This document shows, piece by piece, positions 26,317-35,776 of a stretch of 64,000 bases of DNA. The DNA comes from UBA7803 sp040219135 (GTDB lineage Bacteria; Pseudomonadota; Gammaproteobacteria; Pseudomonadales; Azotimanducaceae): positions 131,873 through 195,872 of the forward strand of contig JAVJTA010000021.1 of the NCBI GenBank assembly GCA_040219135.1, read 5' to 3'. Position numbers and translations under genes: made by a program. Below the pieces are notes generated by a model that saw only the letters and a program-made list of their open reading frames with translations, was not told the origin of the DNA and did not search any database. Each line of letters opens with the position of its first letter. The stretch's first letter is position 1.

Positions 26317-26552
26317 GGGGTCGGGCCACCAAGCGGCATGCCATTGGGTTCCCTCTTGTGTGATCCGTCGAAAACCAACGCATGGTATTTCCTTCAGCCA
26401 GGCGTGTGAAAGGCCCCTTTGCCGATCGGCACTTGCGATGGCTCGAGCGAGGGAGATGCCACAAGGACACGCCGGCATTGATCGCAGCCCCCTTTCACGG
26501 AACGTTGACCCATCGCCCAGCAGCATGCCCTGTCATTGATTCGAGATTTGCC

Positions 26553-27173
26553 ATGTTCGCTGGTCCCCTCGTTTTCCTGATCATGTTCCTGCTCGCGGGT
26601 TGCGCTCCGGCTTCGGAGGATGCCCGGGCGTCGGCCGCTGTGGCCTCGTCCCTGGAGACGTCCGCGGCGGAGGCCCCAACCGACGCCACCGGTGGCGCGA
26701 GTCTTCTAGACTTCCGTGCCCAGCGGCTGCGTGCCGATGACGTCATCGACTTCCAGAGTGCCTACGGTGGCCAGACCCTCCTCGTGGTCAACACGGCAAG
26801 CCGCTGCGGGTTCACTTCCCAGTTTGGCGACCTGGAAGCCCTGTATCAGAAGTACAAGGAACGCGGCCTCAAAGTCGTCGGCTTTCCATCGAACGACTTC
26901 CGCCAGGAACTTGCCGACGCCGACGCCATCGCCGAAGTCTGCTACGTGAACTACGGCGTCACCTTCGACATGGTCGCCGAAAGTGGCGTTCGGGCGCCCG
27001 CCGCCAACCCGTTTTTCCAGCGCCTGGCCGCCGCCACGGGGCAACCACCGTCCTGGAACTTCAACAAGTACCTCGTCACCGCAGGCGGAGACGTCCGGCA
27101 CTTTCCCTCGTCCACCACACCCCTCGGCAGCGATCTGGAGCGGGCCATCGCCGCAGCAGTCGGCAACGGCTGA
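26553..27173 (+). CDS. glutathione peroxidase-like lipoprotein
   Basis: 206 residues from the ATG at 26553. A lipobox (LLAGC) predicts a lipid-anchored periplasmic protein. The redox Cys is in NTASRCGFTSQF (Cys, not selenocysteine), and the later WNFNKYLV supplies the Trp-Asn of the catalytic tetrad. The usual NQF Gln position reads NDF (FPSNDFRQE), a variant seen in some bacterial members. It probably reduces peroxides using thioredoxin-like donors. Divergent from the TIR gene, convergent with the HAD gene. Confidence 0.85.
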   Translation: MFAGPLVFLIMFLLAGCAPASEDARASAAVASSLETSAAEAPTDATGGASLLDFRAQRLRADDVIDFQSAYGGQTLLVVNTASRCGFTSQFGDLEALYQKYKERGLKVVGFPSNDFRQELADADAIAEVCYVNYGVTFDMVAESGVRAPAANPFFQRLAAATGQPPSWNFNKYLVTAGGDVRHFPSSTTPLGSDLERAIAAAVGNG

Positions 27174-27185
27174 GCGGCGCCTCGG

Positions 27186-27980
27186 TCAGTCGAGGACGGA
27201 GCGCAGCCTGGCCAGCACACCGTCCACGCCCTCGCCGGAAAGGATTTCCTCCACCGCAGCGCGCGCGTAGCGATCGCAGTGTGCCGGCGCCGCGCTCTGT
27301 CCGGCCCAGCTGAGCATGGACACATCGTTGACGCTGTCCCCGATCGCCAGCACCTCTTCCCGGGCGACGCCAAGCTCCCGCGCCAGCATGTGCAAGGCGT
27401 TGCCCTTGCTCGCCTCAGGCGCGTGCACGGCCGTGACGGCGGGAAAGTCCAGCAGCACGATGCGATCGCCGTAGCGGGACTCCATGAATCGATGAACATC
27501 TGCGGAGTGCTCGCGAGAGCTGATGATGTCGATGCCCGTCGCCCGCACACCGGAGCGGTGTGGCGCCGGATGGATCTCCATCTCGACCCGGGAGACATCG
27601 GCAAAGAACTGCGCCTCAGCGGTATGCGTCGTCACCAGGTAGCGCTGGGAATCGAACCAGGCGAGCGACCAGCGTTCGCGCTGGGCGTAGTCGAACAATT
27701 CCAGGGCGATCTCCGGGTCGATGGCGCAGCCGTGCCGCAGACTGCCATCGAACTCGTGCACCGACGCGCCCTGCTGGCAGATCGACGGCGCTTCGATGCC
27801 GAGCGTTTCAGCGACACGGACCGTGCCCGGATACATGCGCCCGGTTGCGAGCACCACCGCGATGCCCGCATCCTGCAGGTCCCGAACGGCCCGCGTCATC
27901 GCCGCGTCAGGGAGGGCCCTGGTATCGCTTCCCGGCACCAGCAGGGTGCCGTCGATGTCCAGAGCGACGAGGCGGATCAT
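27186..27980 (-). CDS. Cof-type HAD-superfamily phosphatase
   Basis: 264 residues from the ATG at 27980. Motif I is LVALDIDGTLL with the nucleophile Asp, motif II ATGR, and motif IV GDSVNDVSML with the metal-binding Asps, as in Cof/YbjI hydrolases that dephosphorylate sugar phosphates or nucleotide cofactors. It ends 12 bp from the peroxidase gene, tail-to-tail. The gene behind it (28016) is transcribed the same way, so an operon is possible. Confidence 0.87.
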   Translation of the reverse strand: MIRLVALDIDGTLLVPGSDTRALPDAAMTRAVRDLQDAGIAVVLATGRMYPGTVRVAETLGIEAPSICQQGASVHEFDGSLRHGCAIDPEIALELFDYAQRERWSLAWFDSQRYLVTTHTAEAQFFADVSRVEMEIHPAPHRSGVRATGIDIISSREHSADVHRFMESRYGDRIVLLDFPAVTAVHAPEASKGNALHMLARELGVAREEVLAIGDSVNDVSMLSWAGQSAAPAHCDRYARAAVEEILSGEGVDGVLARLRSVLD

Positions 27981-28015
27981 CGGAATCCGGGCAGTTGTGC
28001 AAGCTCGCGCACGAC

Positions 28016-29014
28016 TCAGCCCTCTGCCAGGCGTACCAGCATCTTGCCGGTGTTCTCCCCGTTGAGCAGGCCGATGAGGGCGGCCGGCGCATTCTCGATG
28101 CCCTCCATGACGGTCTCCTGATACGTCATCCGTCCTTCCCGCATCCATCGCCGCATGTCCGAGAGGAACCGCTCCCGGAGGTGATTGAACTCGTACACGA
28201 CGAACCCCCGCATGGTCACCCGGTTGTAGATCATGTTCGCCAGCGTGGTCACGCCTTCGGACCGGGCGCCTTTGTTGTTGTAGGCGGAAATCATGCCGCA
28301 CACGGGAATCCTGCCGAGCGGTCGCATCTGCCCGCAGGCTGCATCCAGGTGAGCGCCGCCGACGTTTTCGAAGTACACGTCGATACCCTCGGGCAGCCCG
28401 ATGTGCAGCTCACGAGCGATGCTGCTGGTCTTGTAGTTGAAAGCATGGTCGACGCCGAGTTCGTTCCTGAGGTAGGCCACCTTCTCGTCTGAGCCGCAGC
28501 TGCCGGCGACCCGGCAGTCATGGATCCTGGCGATCTGGCAGGCGACAGAGCCCACGGCGCCGGCAGCGGCAGAGACGAACACGTTCTCCCGATCCTTCAG
28601 CTGACCGATCTCCAGCAGACCGCCGTAGGCGGTGAGCCCCGTGCCACCGAGGATGTGCAGGTGGGTGGTGATGGCTTCGTCTTCCGGCGCGATCAGGCTG
28701 AGATCCGAACCATCGGAGACATGGAACTCCCGGAAGCCACTGCGATGGCTGACGTAGGCGCCAACGGGATAGTCCGCCGACTCACTCCGGACGACCTTGC
28801 CGATCGCGCCGCCGGGCATGGCCTCGCCGAGTGGGGTCTGCCCGTTGGACAGGGCCGGACGCATGGCCGGATCGACGGACATGTAGAGGTTCTGCACCAC
28901 GACGTCCGAAGCGCCGGGCGACAGCGTCGTCTCCACCAGCGCGAAGTTGTCCGGCACCGGCATTCCCTCCGGACGCGAAATGAGATGGATCTCTCGATTG
29001 TGCAACTGACTCAT
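28016..29014 (-). CDS. NADP-dependent oxidoreductase (leukotriene B4/curcumin reductase-like MDR)
   Basis: 332 residues. N-terminal GroES-like domain with ASDVVVQNLYMSVDPAMR, then a Rossmann part with SAAAGAVGSVACQIA, the alanine-rich dinucleotide loop of zinc-independent MDRs. It lacks zinc ligands. These reduce the alkene bond of conjugated enones using NADPH. It is followed at 27980 by the HAD gene and preceded by the enoyl-CoA hydratase-like gene at 29096. Confidence 0.87.
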   Translation of the reverse strand: MSQLHNREIHLISRPEGMPVPDNFALVETTLSPGASDVVVQNLYMSVDPAMRPALSNGQTPLGEAMPGGAIGKVVRSESADYPVGAYVSHRSGFREFHVSDGSDLSLIAPEDEAITTHLHILGGTGLTAYGGLLEIGQLKDRENVFVSAAAGAVGSVACQIARIHDCRVAGSCGSDEKVAYLRNELGVDHAFNYKTSSIARELHIGLPEGIDVYFENVGGAHLDAACGQMRPLGRIPVCGMISAYNNKGARSEGVTTLANMIYNRVTMRGFVVYEFNHLRERFLSDMRRWMREGRMTYQETVMEGIENAPAALIGLLNGENTGKMLVRLAEG

Positions 29015-29095
29015 GACGTCCCTCCGTGTTTGACCCTGCTCGGACTTTCATCCATGCCCGCGGCGCAGGACGCCGCCACGCGGCCCGGACCGCAC

Positions 29096-29818
29096 TCAGT
29101 GGCTGTACTGATCCAGATTGCGCAGCATGTGGGCGGCGCCGTGAGGGCCGTTGAGCACCGCATTCTCGCCATACAGCCGTTCCTTCTGGCCGCGGAACAG
29201 CGCGCGGTTGGCGCCAAGGGGCGCCAGTTCCTGCGCCCGTTGTCGCGCCGTATCCAGCACCTCGTCGGCGCCGCCGGTGGCCTGGACGATGCCAGCGGCG
29301 AGCGCGTCCGGACCGGTCCAGCGCCGGGCCAGCTGCACCGTTTCGAAGAACACGTTCATCGGCAGCTTGTGCCGGAACAGGGCGAGTTCGGGCTCCGGGA
29401 TCGCCATGCCGAGCTGCATCTCGTTGGCGCACAGGAAACCGCGGTCGGCACGCATCACCCGAACGTCATGGCAAAGCGCCAGCATGAAGCCTGCACCGAA
29501 GGCGTGACCGTTGACCGCGGCCACGGTCGGGATCGGAAACGTGATGAGCCGGGCCATCAGCTTCATGAACACGTCACCGAACGGGCCGCGATCGCCGCCT
29601 TCGGGATGGGCTGCCGGGTCCCGCACCCAGTCGAGGTCGAGACCGTTGGAAAAAAACTTCCCGCTCGCCGACGTGGTCACCAGGGCCGGCGCACCCGCGG
29701 AGGCTTCCACCTCGTCGAGCGCCGCGAGGAACGCGTGCACGAAGCGGGTGTTCCAGCGGTTCTCGCCGGCGTTCATGGTGAGAGTGAAGACGTCGCCGTC
29801 TCGGGTGAGGTCGATCAT
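29096..29818 (-). CDS. enoyl-CoA hydratase/isomerase family protein
   Basis: 240 residues. Crotonase-fold signatures: an oxyanion-loop segment FFSNGLDLDW, and AAVNGHAFGAGFMLALCHDVRVM followed by EMQLGMAIPEPE. The shape resembles delta-3,delta-2-enoyl-CoA isomerases of ECI type more than classical hydratases. Presumed role in fatty-acid or aromatic acyl-CoA breakdown, consistent with the neighbouring enone reductase. Not more specific than the family. Confidence 0.85.
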   Translation of the reverse strand: MIDLTRDGDVFTLTMNAGENRWNTRFVHAFLAALDEVEASAGAPALVTTSASGKFFSNGLDLDWVRDPAAHPEGGDRGPFGDVFMKLMARLITFPIPTVAAVNGHAFGAGFMLALCHDVRVMRADRGFLCANEMQLGMAIPEPELALFRHKLPMNVFFETVQLARRWTGPDALAAGIVQATGGADEVLDTARQRAQELAPLGANRALFRGQKERLYGENAVLNGPHGAAHMLRNLDQYSH

Positions 29819-29942
29819 GCGCAGAGACCGTCAGTCCTGGGTATGTTGGGCAGTCTGCGATGGTGCTGCGGGCGAATCAATCGGCGTACAGTGCTGCCAT
29901 GACCGAGCCGACGATGGGCTAACGCGACGAGGGAGCGCATTC

Positions 29943-30464
29943 GTGACCGACCTGAGCCTGCGGGAAGCCGGCCCCGCCGATGTCAACGCCCTGGTACGCC
30001 TCATCAATTCCGTCTACCGCGGCGATTCCAGCCGCCTGGGCTGGACGACGGAGGCCGACCTGCTGGACGGGCAGCGCACCGACGCGCTCGAAGTGGGCCA
30101 ACTGATCGACGCCGCCGACTCGATTTTCCTGGTGACCGACGACGACGCCGGCCTGCTCGCCTGCGCCCACCTGGCGCGGGACGGCGCTCGCGCCTGGCTC
30201 GGTATGTTCGCCGTCCGTCCCGGCCACCAGGGTCAGGGGCTGGGGCGCCGTTTTCTCGAGGCGACGGAACACTGGATCCGCTCGCGCTGGGGCGTGCACG
30301 CCGTGCGCATGAGCGTGATCAGCGTGCGCCGCGAACTGATCGAGTATTACGGCCGCCGCGGCTACCTGCCCACCGGCGAAACGCTGCCCTTCCCCACCGA
30401 CCCGCGTTTCGGCATCCCCAAGGTAGACCACCTGGAGTTCACCGTTGTGGAGAAGCCCCTGTGA
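29943..30464 (+). CDS. GNAT-family N-acetyltransferase
   Basis: 173 residues from a GTG at 29943 preceded by GAGGGAG. The acetyl-CoA pyrophosphate loop is RPGHQGQGLG, and the C-terminal beta-bulge region SVISVRRELIEYYGRRGY completes the fold. Substrate unknown. Divergent from the hydratase gene. Confidence 0.87.
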   Translation: MTDLSLREAGPADVNALVRLINSVYRGDSSRLGWTTEADLLDGQRTDALEVGQLIDAADSIFLVTDDDAGLLACAHLARDGARAWLGMFAVRPGHQGQGLGRRFLEATEHWIRSRWGVHAVRMSVISVRRELIEYYGRRGYLPTGETLPFPTDPRFGIPKVDHLEFTVVEKPL

Positions 30465-30501
30465 CGGCTCTGCAAGCGGACGCCAGCCGGTGGAAGATCC
30501 G

Positions 30502-30888
30502 TCAATCAGCGCCCGGCACGAAACACATGGAGATCGAGTTCACGCAGTGGCGCGTGTTCTTCTCGGTCAACCGCTCGCCTTCGAACACGTGGCCGAGGTG
30601 GCCACCGCAGGCGGCGCAGAGGATCTCCGTGCGCAGGCCGTCCGGATCCGGCTCGCGGCGCACCGCCCCCTCGATCTCGTCATCGAACGCAGGCCAGCCG
30701 CAATGCGCCTGAAACTTGTCGTCCGAGCGGTACAGCGGCGCGTCGCACTGCCGACAAACGTAGGTGCCGGTTTCGAAGTGGTCGTCGTACTCGCCGCTGA
30801 AAGGCATCTCGGTGCCCTTTTCCAGGATTACCTGGCGTTCCTCCCGCGAGAGCGGGTTGAGCGCGCGTCGGGGCTTCGGGTCGTTCAT
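30502..30888 (-). CDS. msrB: peptide-methionine (R)-S-oxide reductase
   Basis: 128 residues from the ATG at 30888; the preceding GTGAGG at the mRNA is the ribosome site, so the longer frame start is discarded. Zinc-binding CxxC pairs are CRQC and CAAC, CGWP is conserved, and the catalytic Cys is in RHCVNSISM. It reduces Met-R-sulfoxide residues using thioredoxin. Together with the nearby peroxidase it contributes to oxidative-stress defence. Confidence 0.93.
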   Translation of the reverse strand: MNDPKPRRALNPLSREERQVILEKGTEMPFSGEYDDHFETGTYVCRQCDAPLYRSDDKFQAHCGWPAFDDEIEGAVRREPDPDGLRTEILCAACGGHLGHVFEGERLTEKNTRHCVNSISMCFVPGAD

Positions 30889-31044
30889 CGGATTCCTCAC
30901 AGTACGAAATGGTAAACTGTCCGCCGACAGGATGGCGTTTGTCCAGGCATTGTCCGGCTTGCGGCATCAACGCCCGAGATATACCGCCCTCGCCGGCCAT
31001 CCTAGTCCGGTGGGAACTGTCCCCGGCAACCGCCATGGGCACAC

Positions 31045-31110
31045 GCCACCGCTACCAGCGCCATCAGCCGGAGAACACACCACTCAACTTCCACCCTGGC
31101 GCATCGGCCG
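31045..31110 (+). mobile_element. short fragment of an IS91-type transposase N-terminus
   Basis: 31 bases (31045-31075) are identical to 38775-38805, where they open an IS91-like transposase remnant reading RYQRHQPENT. The similarity stops quickly. The rest of the 291-bp gap between msrB and the next gene (30889-31179) shows nothing else I can name. It marks an old insertion or recombination. Confidence 0.45.
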
Positions 31111-31179
31111 GTAGCCGTCGCGAACTCCTCGACGTTCCAGCGGTATCCTACGCGAATCGCAGCGAACACCGATGATGAC

Positions 31180-31620
31180 ATGGCAATAGAAATTCGGCCG
31201 GCGAGCGAGCAGGACAAGGAGCGCTGCCTGGAGTTGCTCGATGACCTGCGGCGTGCGGCCGGTGGCACGTTGGATGCGCAGGCAGGGGAAGCCTTCGACC
31301 GGCTTCTGGCGGCGGAAAGAGGGGAGGTGCTCGTCGCCGCCGACGGTGGCAGCGTGCTGGGCCTGGCGAGCGTGTCGTACAACCTGGCGATGCGCTACGG
31401 CGGCGAATACTGCCAGCTCGAGGAGCTGATCGTCGATCCGTCCGCGCGAGGACGGAATGTGGGGGCGTTGCTCGTGACCGCCACGGTGGAGCGGGCCAGG
31501 TCGAGAGGATGTGCCGAGTACGGCCTTTATCTGGTCCAGTCCACCGAAAAAAACCTTCCGTTCTATGAAAAGTTCGGTTTCGAGAGGGTCGGCTCCGAGT
31601 TGAGGCAGCGCCTTCAGTGA
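31180..31620 (+). CDS. GNAT-family N-acetyltransferase
   Basis: 146 residues. Central strand YCQLEELIVDPSARGRNVGALL carries the acetyl-CoA binding loop, and FYEKFGFERVG closes the fold. The ATG lies after a short region with the IS91 fragment. Tail-to-tail with the phosphotransferase gene. Substrate not evident. Confidence 0.85.
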   Translation: MAIEIRPASEQDKERCLELLDDLRRAAGGTLDAQAGEAFDRLLAAERGEVLVAADGGSVLGLASVSYNLAMRYGGEYCQLEELIVDPSARGRNVGALLVTATVERARSRGCAEYGLYLVQSTEKNLPFYEKFGFERVGSELRQRLQ

Positions 31621-31633
31621 AGGAATGGCGAAT

Positions 31634-32770
31634 TCAGCAACGCCCGTCCAGCACTTCCGTCGCCTGCCAGTCGTCGATGGCGGCGAGCAGGCGTGAGCCC
31701 ATGCGGGCGAACAGTGCCTGCGAGCGCGCGTTTTCGATATCCGCGTTGGCGCCGCCGATGACGGTGATCACGCTCACGCTGAGCAGAGCCCGGCGATAGT
31801 CTTCGATCAGCTCCGCCTCGCCGTAGCCGGTCACGCCGTGCTGCCGGAGTCGGCGCAGATAGAGCGCCATCATCTCGGCCTCGATTTCCCGGCGCAGGGC
31901 CGTCTCGACGTTGGTGGCCAGCAGGTAGGCGAGATCGTGGGCCGGGCTGTCCAGGCACATCAGCTGCCAGTCGATCACGGCCAGCTCGCCGCCGGTCCCG
32001 AAGAACAGGTTCTCCACCCGGTAATCCCAATGGCTCAGCACCTGGGTCCGCGTCAGGACGGCCTCCCGGAGCCCGCCGTAGCCCCGGGCGATGCGGGCCA
32101 GGGTGCGGGCCGAGCCCTCGGGCCAGATCGACTCGAAGCGCTCCAATGCGCCCGGCAGACAGGCCGCATAATCCTGCGGAAGCGAGGCGTACGCCGGAGA
32201 GTCCGCGGCTCTCAGCCAGGGGAACGTCTCGCGTGGGGGTGCGTCCCAGAACGTCGCGGCCAGGCCCGCCAGAGCGCCTACGGCGATCGACACTTCCCGT
32301 GCCGTCGCGCCGGCGATCTGGTCGGGCGAGTGCCAGGCGCCAAAGCCCTCCATCACGATCACCACCCGGTTGTGGACCGGATCCATCGCGCTCACGTAGA
32401 TCTCTGGGGTGCGCATCGGGACGCGCTGGGCCATCTCGGCGTAAAACCTCACCTCGTTCTCGTAGTGGCCGTAGTTCAGGGCGACCTGGTGCATGTCGGG
32501 CACCGGGGCGTGCAGCTTGATGACCAGCTGACCGCGCCGGCCGGAGGCGCAGGTCAGGCCGGCAAGGGTCAGGGCGCTCAGCTGGCCGAGGCCGTCGCCG
32601 AGATCGGTGAGCTCGACCGTGCGGATCGGATCCAGGCTGAAACGGGGATGATCCGCCAGGGTCTCCCGGACCCAGTCCGGGGTCACGGCTTCCCGGCACG
32701 CCGGGAAGCCCGCCGGGGGCACCAGCGTCGTCTCCAGGCTCGGACTGGACGTGCAGTACGCAGTATTCAT
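31634..32770 (-). CDS. aminoglycoside-phosphotransferase/ecdysteroid-kinase-like protein
   Basis: 378 residues. The kinase-fold phosphotransferase signature is LSHWDYRVENLFF (catalytic Asp and Asn) followed by AVIDWQ (metal-binding Asp). N-terminal LVIKLH provides the ATP-binding Lys. This group phosphorylates small hydroxylated molecules; true aminoglycoside resistance is not implied. Divergent from the winged-helix/TPR regulator at 32912. Confidence 0.8.
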   Translation of the reverse strand: MNTAYCTSSPSLETTLVPPAGFPACREAVTPDWVRETLADHPRFSLDPIRTVELTDLGDGLGQLSALTLAGLTCASGRRGQLVIKLHAPVPDMHQVALNYGHYENEVRFYAEMAQRVPMRTPEIYVSAMDPVHNRVVIVMEGFGAWHSPDQIAGATAREVSIAVGALAGLAATFWDAPPRETFPWLRAADSPAYASLPQDYAACLPGALERFESIWPEGSARTLARIARGYGGLREAVLTRTQVLSHWDYRVENLFFGTGGELAVIDWQLMCLDSPAHDLAYLLATNVETALRREIEAEMMALYLRRLRQHGVTGYGEAELIEDYRRALLSVSVITVIGGANADIENARSQALFARMGSRLLAAIDDWQATEVLDGRC

Positions 32771-32911
32771 CGGTCTCCTCCCGTGGATTGGCAGGTTCGA
32801 TCGTCGAGCGGATGGCCAGGGTTTTCCGGATGGCCACCTGATGTTTTTCTGATGGATGCGTTAAGTCTTTCGGAATCAATCACCTGGGCAGGCTGGCCGG
32901 TTGCCATTACC

Positions 32912-34900
32912 ATGCCTGGCGTGGCTGATCAGAGTGCAAACGGGTCCGGGCAGGTGCGGCGGATCGGCTCGGCGGAGGTCGACTTCGACGCGCTCACCAT
33001 CCGTGGACCCGCGGGGCTCTCGTCGCTGGAGCCCAAGGTGATGGCCGTGCTGCAGGTCCTGGTGGACCAGGCGCCGTCCGTAGTCGGCCGGCAGGCGCTG
33101 ATCGACCAGGTCTGGGGCGGGGAGTCGGGGGGCGACGAGAGCCTGTCCCGGGCCGTGTCGCTGCTGCGCAAGGCGTTCGGAGATCGCCGCGGCAGGCAGG
33201 CCCATATCGAAACGATCCCGCGGCGTGGCTATCGGCTGGTGGCGTCGCTGGATGGGCCATTGGTGCCGGCGGGAGATGCCGCTCCGGCGAGGGGCAATCG
33301 TCGACGCTATCTCTGGGGATCAGCCGTATCCCTGATCGGTCTGCTTCTGGGTCTGGGAATCTGGTTTGCCGTGACGCCCACGGGCGACCCCGAGGCCGAA
33401 CCGGCGGCGACGCTGCCCGATCGATCCGTCGCCGTGCTGCCGTTCGCGGACCTGAGCCCCGGCGGTGACCAGGCCTACTTCGCCGACGGCCTGGCGGAAG
33501 AGATCCTGAACGCGCTCGCCGGCGTCCCCGAGCTGGCGGTGGCGGGCCGCACGTCGTCCTTCGCGTACCGGGACCGCGACGTCGACGTCCGCACCATCGG
33601 CACCGAGCTGGGCGTTCGCCACGTGCTGGAGGGGTCCGTGCGCAAGGCCGGTGACGAGCTCCGCATCACGGCCCAGCTGGTGCGCACGGACGATGGCTAT
33701 CGCACCTGGTCCAGCGCCTTCGACGGCGACCTAAAGCGGGTGTTCGACTTCCAGGAGCAGATTGCCCGGGCCATCGCCCTGGCGCTGGAGGTCACCCTCG
33801 ACTCCGGAGGGACGGAACGTCTCGCGCCCGCCCTCACCGGCAGCCAGGCGGCCTACGATGCCTTTCTTCAGGCGAGGGGACTGGCCCGCCGCTTCGGCGC
33901 CGACGAGAAGGTCCTGGCCACGGTGCTGCTCGAGCAGGCCGTTGCCCTTGATCCCGCGTTCGCCCTCGCCTGGGCCGAGCTCGCGCGCACCGAGCTGTTC
34001 GTGCCGATCTCCAACCCGGAGCTCGATTACGAGCCCCACGTATCGAGAGCGCGGCAGGCGGCAAGCCGGGCGCTCGAACTCGAACCGGATCTCGCCATGG
34101 GCCACTTCGTGCAGGGGCTGATCCACGAGTTCGATCTCGACTACGCGAACGCCCTGGAGTCCTTCGCCATGGCGCACCGCCTCGAGCCAGGCGATCCGTT
34201 CCTGACCATCCGCTACGGCTACTATCTGGCCCTCATCGGCCAGACCGGGGCGGCACTCGAACTGGTCGAACGGGGTCTGCGACTCGACCCGACGGATGCC
34301 GCCGGCCTTGCGCATCTGGGTGCCATTCACATGATGCTCGGCAACGCGGATCGGGCTCTGCAGCTGTATCAGCGCAGCTGGGATCTCGGCTTCGCGCCGG
34401 TGGGGGCAGCCCTGGCCCAGGTGCTCGCCTGGCACGGCGATCGCGAGGCGGCGCTGGCGGTCTGGCAGGCTTTCGGTGAGTCCGCGCCCGGCCGCTTCCT
34501 GCCGGAGATCGAGACACCGGAGCCGTGGCAGGCGCTGGGCCAGGCGCTGTTTGACGAGGATGCGGCAGCGCTGGCGCCGTTGGCGACGATGCTGACGGAC
34601 TACCTCGTCGAGCCCGGGGCGCGTGCCAACACGTATCGCCTGAATTTGCTCGTGGCGGCCGGCAGGCCCGCAGACGCCATGCGGCTGTTCCTCGAAAATC
34701 CCTATCCGATCAGCGCCAGCTTCGTGTTCCCCATCTGGATGGACGACTTCGGCTTTGCCGAGCTGCGCCGGCATCCGGACTTCCCGGCTTTCGCCGAGCG
34801 CATCGGTCTGGTGGCGGCGTGGGATGCTCACGGGTGGCCCGAGCGCTGTCAGAGGGTGCCGCAGCTCGAGGCCGACAGCCCGTCTTTCCGCTGCGAATGA
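32912..34900 (+). CDS. CadC-like winged-helix - TM - FlgO-like - TPR regulator
   Basis: 662 residues from the ATG at 32912 (an in-frame ATG at 32852 is an alternative). Domains in order: OmpR/CadC winged helix (about 18-112, with RIGSAEVDFDALT, LEPKVMAVLQVL and IETIPRRGYRLV), membrane span (about 132-153), FlgO-like domain (about 170-290: SVAVLPFADLSPGGDQAYFADGLAEEI and HVLEGSVRKAGDELRITAQLV), then TPRs. It binds DNA while membrane-bound, as CadC does. Its FlgO-TPR half closely parallels that of the TIR protein at 59.5 kb. The target could be the divergent phosphotransferase gene. Confidence 0.87.
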   Translation: MPGVADQSANGSGQVRRIGSAEVDFDALTIRGPAGLSSLEPKVMAVLQVLVDQAPSVVGRQALIDQVWGGESGGDESLSRAVSLLRKAFGDRRGRQAHIETIPRRGYRLVASLDGPLVPAGDAAPARGNRRRYLWGSAVSLIGLLLGLGIWFAVTPTGDPEAEPAATLPDRSVAVLPFADLSPGGDQAYFADGLAEEILNALAGVPELAVAGRTSSFAYRDRDVDVRTIGTELGVRHVLEGSVRKAGDELRITAQLVRTDDGYRTWSSAFDGDLKRVFDFQEQIARAIALALEVTLDSGGTERLAPALTGSQAAYDAFLQARGLARRFGADEKVLATVLLEQAVALDPAFALAWAELARTELFVPISNPELDYEPHVSRARQAASRALELEPDLAMGHFVQGLIHEFDLDYANALESFAMAHRLEPGDPFLTIRYGYYLALIGQTGAALELVERGLRLDPTDAAGLAHLGAIHMMLGNADRALQLYQRSWDLGFAPVGAALAQVLAWHGDREAALAVWQAFGESAPGRFLPEIETPEPWQALGQALFDEDAAALAPLATMLTDYLVEPGARANTYRLNLLVAAGRPADAMRLFLENPYPISASFVFPIWMDDFGFAELRRHPDFPAFAERIGLVAAWDAHGWPERCQRVPQLEADSPSFRCE

Positions 34901-34954
34901 CGGCGGGGGCGGTGGCGGGATCTCACGACGCCGGCGCTGGATCCCGCTCCGACA

Positions 34955-35165
34955 AATGTCGTCGAGGCTGAAGCCCAGGACGCCCGCAAGCTGGCCGCAA
35001 CCCAGGCGCTGATGCGGCCGGACAAGGCGGTGCTGGAGCTCGGCTGCGGCACCGGCTCGACGGCCCTGACGGACGCCGCCCACGTGCCACGTATCGACGC
35101 CACCGACGTCTCGGCCGCCATGATCGCCATCGGCCTCGACAAGGCCGAGCGCGCGGGAATCCCTG
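34955..35165 (+). pseudogene. truncated methyltransferase remnant (paralogue of 17737-18396)
   Basis: DNA from about 34955 to 35165 reads ARKLAATQALMRPDKAVLELGCGTGST...DATDVSAAMIAIG, nearly the same as the intact gene at 17.8-18.0 kb. The first part and everything after motif II are missing, and no ribosome site or complete frame exists. It lies between the winged-helix gene and the DUF gene and fills that 275-bp interval. Confidence 0.75.
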
Positions 35166-35175
35166 GAGCGCCTCG

Positions 35176-35739
35176 TCAGGCCTCGGACCATGCCTTCCGG
35201 ATCCACGCCCTGACCTCGGCATTGACATCGGCTGCTTTTTCCAGACGCACGCGATGACTGACCATGGCGTTGAAGCTGCCCGACTCCTCGAGGCGGCCGG
35301 ACGCGGGCTCGTTTTTCAATTTGAGGCCGAGATCGACGCGCGTCTTCGTCGAGGGCTGGACGATCGCGAACTGTTTCGAGCGCCGAAGACTGACGTAGGC
35401 CTTCTTAGGCGCGACCTCGACGTCGCCGCAGGCCTTCGCCGCTTTCAGAATCGCACTGTAGATCGGCTTCAGTCCCTCCTTGTCACCGGCGTACTGTGCG
35501 GCGACCAGATCGTCAGCACCGCCCGCGCTCCCGGCATCCCTCTTCAGGGCCTTGAGAGCAATCAGGTTGGCGAAGCCATGAGTGATCCCGTGGTCGGCCT
35601 TCAGCATCCTGACGATTGCGCCGTGCTTCGCCGCGCCGGACTTCTTCGCTATCGCGATCCACTGATCGAGCGACTTGCCGGTGTTCGCCTTGAGATTGGC
35701 GATCATCGTCTGTTCCATTTCCTCCGGAGATTTCGCCAT
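35176..35739 (-). CDS. DUF4287/DUF5655-type protein
   Basis: 187 residues. N-terminal TGKSLDQWIAIAKKSGAAKHGAIVRMLKADHGITHGFANLIALKAL matches DUF4287 proteins, and the C-terminal half FAIVQPSTKTRVDLGLKLK with a hydrophobic DxGL motif matches DUF5655. No enzymatic function is known. It closes an operon with two SRPBCC proteins and an ArsR regulator, separated from the next gene by 37 bp. Confidence 0.8.
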   Translation of the reverse strand: MAKSPEEMEQTMIANLKANTGKSLDQWIAIAKKSGAAKHGAIVRMLKADHGITHGFANLIALKALKRDAGSAGGADDLVAAQYAGDKEGLKPIYSAILKAAKACGDVEVAPKKAYVSLRRSKQFAIVQPSTKTRVDLGLKLKNEPASGRLEESGSFNAMVSHRVRLEKAADVNAEVRAWIRKAWSEA

Positions 35740-35776
35740 GGTTCTCTCCCCTATCTCCCTTGCGGTTGACGTCGCT

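Noticed and set aside
28016..29014. True zinc alcohol dehydrogenase identity
   Set aside because: Zinc ligands are missing; the sequence fits the zinc-independent enone-reductase subgroup.
31634..32770. Antibiotic-resistance aminoglycoside phosphotransferase
   Set aside because: Only the broad phosphotransferase motifs are present; context and divergence do not support a resistance role.
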